From positions 1 through 62,685 of the forward strand of contig CBFHNR010000015.1 of NCBI GenBank assembly GCA_965657215.1: a stretch of 62,685 nucleotides of DNA. The letters run 5' to 3'. This document shows, piece by piece, positions 62,654 to 62,685 of the stretch (its first letter is position 1; every line of letters begins with the position of its first letter). The notes beneath the pieces were generated by a model that saw nothing but the letters and a program-made list of their open reading frames with translations, made no database searches and was not told where the DNA came from. Source of the stretch: JAHEJA01 sp965657215. Its GTDB lineage: Bacteria; Pseudomonadota; Alphaproteobacteria; Rhodobacterales; Rhodobacteraceae. The position numbers and the translations under genes were made by a program.

Positions 62654-62685
62654 ATGCGTGACGCTATAAATTCCGCTCTTTCACG
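62654..62685 (+). CDS. start of an unidentified gene cut by the window edge
   Basis: ATG at 62654 with an AGAGGA site 7 bases upstream. The first codons read MRDAINSALS. Too short to identify. Confidence 0.4.
   Translation, partial: MRDAINSALS

Overview
The window is a stretch of alphaproteobacterial chromosome, most likely from the Rhodobacteraceae (Roseobacter group) with a fairly low G+C content (just under 50% by eye). Signs of this are the irr-fabA-fabB-fabI block, the phoH-ybeY-CBS protein-lnt-metK-trmB order, a SAM/SAH riboswitch before metK (a class known from Rhodobacterales), Hint and RTX secreted proteins, an alphaproteobacterial GAAC-N7-GAAC LexA box before uvrD, and a DUF1127 gene followed by hairpins with CTCCTCCC loops, as in the CcsR locus of Rhodobacter sphaeroides. 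It is a scaffold: two runs of N (27577-27675 and 30384-30483) interrupt trmB plus a metallopeptidase gene, and cmk.

Layout. 1-4.8 kb: a truncated secreted-protein fragment, an AT-rich spacer, an MsbA-type ABC exporter and an acyl-CoA synthetase. 4.8-12.4 kb: a minus-strand catabolic block with a sugar-acid dehydratase-like enolase-superfamily enzyme and a zinc alcohol dehydrogenase, preceded by a tightly packed operon of HAD dehalogenase, three alpha/beta hydrolases (one PcaD-like), a PLP-dependent dehydratase and an MFS transporter. 12.6-17.3 kb: an FKBP isomerase, a quinone reductase, irr, and fabA-fabB-fabI for unsaturated fatty acid synthesis. 17.3-18.4 kb: a CDF-type metal exporter and its divergent MerR regulator with a typical 19-bp-spacer promoter. 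18.4-27.6 kb: a hypothetical protein, miaB, an OmpA-like gene carrying an in-frame stop, a related lipoprotein, then phoH-ybeY-CBS-lnt-riboswitch-metK-trmB. 27.7-35.7 kb: the end of an M8 metallopeptidase-Hint fusion, then aroA-cmk-rpsA-ihfB-lapA-trpF-trpB. 35.8-44.7 kb: valS, an Lrp regulator divergent from an ornithine decarboxylase-like gene, an orphan molybdopterin hydroxylase large subunit overlapping a DUF2235 hydrolase, a small ORF with a structured leader, and an unknown 147-residue protein. 44.8-49.9 kb: a HTH-PBP regulator, a CoA-binding protein, and hisB-hisH-hisA-hisF-hisE with a DUF2147 gene inserted on the other strand. 50-60 kb: a beta-lactamase-fold lipoprotein, two identical tRNA-Gly(GCC) genes, a GFA protein, a sterol-desaturase protein, a MAPEG protein, pyruvate carboxylase and uvrD. 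60-62.7 kb: an RTX repeat protein, the anti-Shine-Dalgarno hairpin array with its DUF1127 gene, and the first codons of another gene.

How it fits together. Much of the window is housekeeping (fatty acid, tryptophan, histidine, shikimate, SAM, translation, anaplerosis). Regulation is readable at several points: metal sensing by MerR, SAM sensing by RNA, SOS control of uvrD, iron/heme-linked Irr beside the fab genes, and a probable stress-induced small-RNA array. The most notable items are that sRNA array, the riboswitch, the M8-Hint fusion, the interrupted OmpA gene, and a short intergenic element recurring beside gene ends.
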